Origin: Vitis vinifera
Lineage: Eukaryota; Streptophyta; Magnoliopsida; Vitales; Vitaceae
DNA length: 64,000 nucleotides
Assembly (NCBI RefSeq): GCF_030704535.1
Contig: NC_081822.1
Span: 1,188,001 to 1,252,000 of the forward strand
Direction of reading: 5' to 3'
This document shows positions 61,008 to 64,000 of this stretch, one piece after another. The notes beneath the pieces are model-generated. The model saw only the letters and a program-made list of their open reading frames with translations. It was not told the DNA's origin and did not search any database. The translations under genes were made by a program, and so were the position numbers. Each line of letters opens with the position of its first letter. Within the stretch, counting starts at the first letter, position 1.

Positions 61008-61256
61008 AACCAAATCCTGTAATATTCTTTAATAATTATGCTCAAATCAATTGCTATTGTTGTTGTAACAGAAAAAAAAAAAAACGTATTGCTCTTAGTA
61101 TGATCTGATGGGAATATCACCCAAAGGTGTATGATAGACAGATGCTTGTTCTTTTACAAGATTCATGCTGATTTTTTTTCCCAAATTTTGTGTACATATA
61201 TGTATGTGGAATGGAATTACAATACAACATGATTTTGAGGGTTGAAAGGAGTGCAA
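61008..61256. other. 249-bp gap between convergent BSK1 and FTSH stop codons
   Basis: This gap must contain the 3' UTRs and polyadenylation signals of both genes. A run of about 14 A residues lies at 61070-61084. Typical plant 3' UTRs are about 200 nt, so the two transcripts probably overlap in antisense. Confidence 0.6.
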
Positions 61257-64000
61257 TTAAGCAACGAATAATTCAGCCTTGCCATCAATAAAGAGACTCA
61301 TGAACTCTTCTCCATCCACGGTTTCCTTCTCGATGAGGAGTTGTGCAAGCTTGTGGAGGATGTCAATGTGAGTTGTCATGATCTGCTTGGCTCTTGAATA
61401 TGCCTTCTCCACCAACTCCCTCACTTCCGCATCCACTATATCTGCAGTTGCCATGGAATAGTCTTTCTGCGATGACATCTGCCATTTGAAACACCAAAAA
61501 TGTTCAATCTTGGTAAGGTGATGAATCGCATGGGACTCCACACTTGGGGAGAGCAAAATATCTTAAAATATGTTCCTACCTGTTGACCTAAGAATGGATT
61601 TCCACCAGGTCCACCAATGGCAACTTGTCCAATCTTTTTGCTGAACCCAAATCTCTCCACCATCTGCCTGGCCACCCGTGAAACTTGCATAAAGTCATTG
61701 GATGCCCCTGTTGTTACATTATCCTCTCCAAATATTACCTCTTCTGCAACCCTGCATTAGTGATGACCAAGAGATGATTCTTTTGTTAATTGAGGTAATA
61801 GATTGTTGATGGGTAACCCCATATCAACTGAACAAGCCCAATATAATAGGATTTATATACTCTTTCAAGCACATTTTCATCTGCAGATATGATTCTCACA
61901 AAATTGCCTTCTTAAAAGACACTACGAACTATAACACAACCACCTGTGGGGTCCTGGAGATGGGATTAAGCAACTAACCTTCCACCCAGTGCAACAGCCA
62001 TCTGATTCTCCAGGTAACTTCTACTGTACAGTCCAGACTCGAGTCTCTCTTCACTTGGAGCAAAAAAGGTAAGACCACCTGCTTGGCCACGGGGAATGAT
62101 GGATATCTTGGCCACAGGGTCATATTCAGGCATAAGTGCACCGACCAATGCATGCCCAGCCTCTGCAAATTCAAGTGCAAACACATAAAGAGTTAAAACA
62201 CCCAAAACAATAACAAGCATCAGAGACCTGTACAAAGCTTGTGTTGTTCTCTTTTATGTACCATGATAGGCAACTAATTTCTTCTTCTCGTCTGAGACCA
62301 CAGCATTTTTCTTCTCTGGCCCAGCAATTATCCTCTCCAGGGCATCAGATATCTCATCCTTGCTTATCTCCTTGAGGTCACGCCTAGCTGCGAGGATGGC
62401 TGCCTCATTCATCAGGTTCTGCAAGTCAGCCCCTGTGAAGCCTGGGGTCCTTCTCGCAATCTTTTCAAAGTCTACATCCTTGGCTAGTGCCTTCCCTCTT
62501 GAGTGCACCTGTCATACAGAAATATCAATGGTTGCAACATTATCAGCCAAAAGAAACTCTTCTCTGACCAAAAATCATCAATGAACTTTCATAAATGTAT
62601 GGTCATTCAATAGGGATCATCAACTCAATATCAATAAGCCCTGTTTGAGAAGGCTCGTATAAATAATACCTAGTATGGGGGATTCAATTAACCCAGATTC
62701 ATCACCAAAAACCATAACATAGAACCGAATTTCCATACAGCGCATTTTGATTCTAAAATCTGTGTGACGACACCAACCACAAGCAGCAAATGAATAAGCA
62801 ATAAGCAGGGTTTGTGAATAAACTAACCTGAAGGATCTTAACTCTACCAGCAACATCAGGCCTATCCACAGTAACCTGTCGATCGAACCTCCCAGGCCTT
62901 AGCAATGCAGAATCAAGAACGTCTGGTCTATTAGTGGCAGCCAATACAATGACACCTGAATTTCCGGAGAATCCATCCATCTCTGTCAACAGCTGATTGA
63001 TGGTTTGCTCTCTCTCATCATTCCCACCTCCAAGACCTGCCCCTCTCTGCCTCCCCACTGCATCAATTTCATCAATGAACACAATGCAGGGTGCCTTTGA
63101 TTTTGCCTTCTCAAACAAGTCCCGGACTCTGGATGCTCCCACTCCTACAAACAATTCAACGAATTCAGAGGCTGCGCACGAGAAGAATGGCACACCTGCT
63201 TCTCCGGCCACTGCTCTGGCCAGTAGGGTCTTGCCGGTTCCGGGTGGTCCAACCAAAAGACAACCCTTGGGAATTTTGGCTCCCAGGGCGGTGTACTTAT
63301 CAGGGTTTTTCAAGAAATCGACAACCTCCTGCAGCTCCAGTTTTGCCTGATCGGCTCCGGCGACATCTGCGAATGTAACGCCGGTCTCTGGAACCTCCTG
63401 GAACTTGGATTTGGACCGTCCAAAATCCATTGGCCCGCCCAGTCCGCCGGGGCCGCCAGGACCTCCTTGGGCACGACGAAAGAGAAAGAAAAGTCCAGCG
63501 AAGGCGAGGAACGGGAACAGCAAATTGCCGATAAAATTGAAGAGGCCATTGCCAGAATCGCCCTCTGAAACCGTTATATCGACGCCGTTCATGGCTAAAA
63601 TGTCGATGAGGTCGGGGTCATTGGGGACGATAACGGTGGCCCGACGACCATCGACGGCGGTGAGTTGGAGGGCCGAGCCATCTTTGCTGAACCGAACTCG
63701 CTCCACTTTCCCCTTCTTCACCGCATTCAAGAACTCGCTGTACCGCCATTGACTACCTTCTGGGAGGTCAGACTGCGTTTGGGGTTTAGGGGCTGTGAGA
63801 AGAAGATTCTGAGCAAAGGGTGAGGAGTTTGAGGGGCTGGGTTTAGTGGGTTGGGCTTCGATTACAGGGGGCGGAACAGGTGGTGTAGCGTTGTCTACTG
63901 CGAGGGCTTGTGGGGCGAGAGACGAGGCGATTATGGCAGCCAGAGCGGCCTTAGATGGCAATTCTGATCTGGGTTTTCCATTGAGAATCGATCGAGTCAC
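61257..64000 (-). CDS. FTSH5: Chloroplast thylakoid FtsH zinc metalloprotease, FTSH1/FTSH5 (type A), N-terminally truncated by window edge
   Basis: Exons on the minus strand: 64000-62828 (partial), 62508-62262, 62162-61979, 61751-61580 and 61478-61257, all GT/AG with matching phases, encode 665 residues to a TAA stop. The frame is already open at 64000 (codon GTG), so about 40 N-terminal transit-peptide residues lie beyond the edge. From the window-edge residue: a hydrophobic Ala/Leu segment at about 17-34, a transmembrane helix at about 153-174, a Gly-rich linker, Walker A GPPGTGKT at 251-258, Walker B IVFIDE at 306-311, and the zinc-binding HEAGH at 473-477. FtsH hexamers of type A (FTSH1/5) and type B (FTSH2/8) subunits degrade photodamaged D1 in photosystem II repair; loss of FTSH5 gives leaf variegation (var1). 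FTSH1 versus FTSH5 cannot be settled without the missing N-terminus. Confidence 0.95.

Overview
The window is nuclear DNA of a eudicot plant. It holds spliced genes with GT-AG introns, products that resemble Arabidopsis plastid, brassinosteroid-signalling and DUF-family proteins closely, AT-rich intergenic DNA, and nested plant transposon relics. The protein sequences and the long TE-bearing introns fit a woody eudicot such as grapevine (Vitis); the species is inferred, not proven. I saw no prokaryotic, viral, CRISPR or operon features.

Layout. (1) 1-2790, minus: the first three coding exons of an EARLY STARVATION 1 (ESV1) starch-binding protein; the rest lies left of the window. Its upstream DNA (3.0-4.4 kb) holds a cluster of CACGTG G-boxes. 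(2) 5370-13790, minus: a complete 13-exon WD40 gene, the plant EIPR1/TSSC1 homologue, with an apparent solo Copia LTR in intron 7. (3) 16611-18279, plus: a two-exon type II membrane protein (DUF7796-like). (4) 19931-20203, minus: a small hydrophilic seed-maturation-type protein with ACGT elements upstream. (5) 20.9-22.9 kb: a probable MITE and a non-autonomous hAT element with a perfect 8-bp target duplication. (6) 27863-28741, plus: a single-exon DUF241 protein. (7) 28.7-39.9 kb: a gene desert with an AT-rich degenerate tandem array, a long-TIR element and a CACTA element carrying four 180-bp tandem repeats. (8) 39891-45394, plus: a DUF630/DUF632 protein (NRG2/APSR1 family). (9) 45.4-50.7 kb: another AT-rich desert with one GC-richer island. 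(10) 50741-61007, plus: a complete nine-exon BSK1 brassinosteroid-signalling kinase, with a SINE and tandem repeats in its introns. (11) 61257-64000, minus: a chloroplast FtsH metalloprotease (FTSH1/FTSH5 type), 3' end convergent with BSK1 and N-terminus beyond the right edge.

The genes do not form one pathway. ESV1 (starch granule) and FtsH (thylakoid photosystem II repair) act in plastids; BSK1 and the DUF630/632 protein carry N-myristoylation signals and probably act at the plasma membrane; EIPR1 is linked to endosomal recycling in animals. I did not find a convincing new biological system. The most informative unexplained structures are the two transposons with exact target duplications, the 180-bp repeat array inside one of them, the long-TIR element, the SINE with a long target duplication, the ESV1-side G-box cluster and a very strong G-quadruplex motif in an intron. 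Exon boundaries were deduced by reading frames, splice dinucleotides and family conservation; no transcript data were available.
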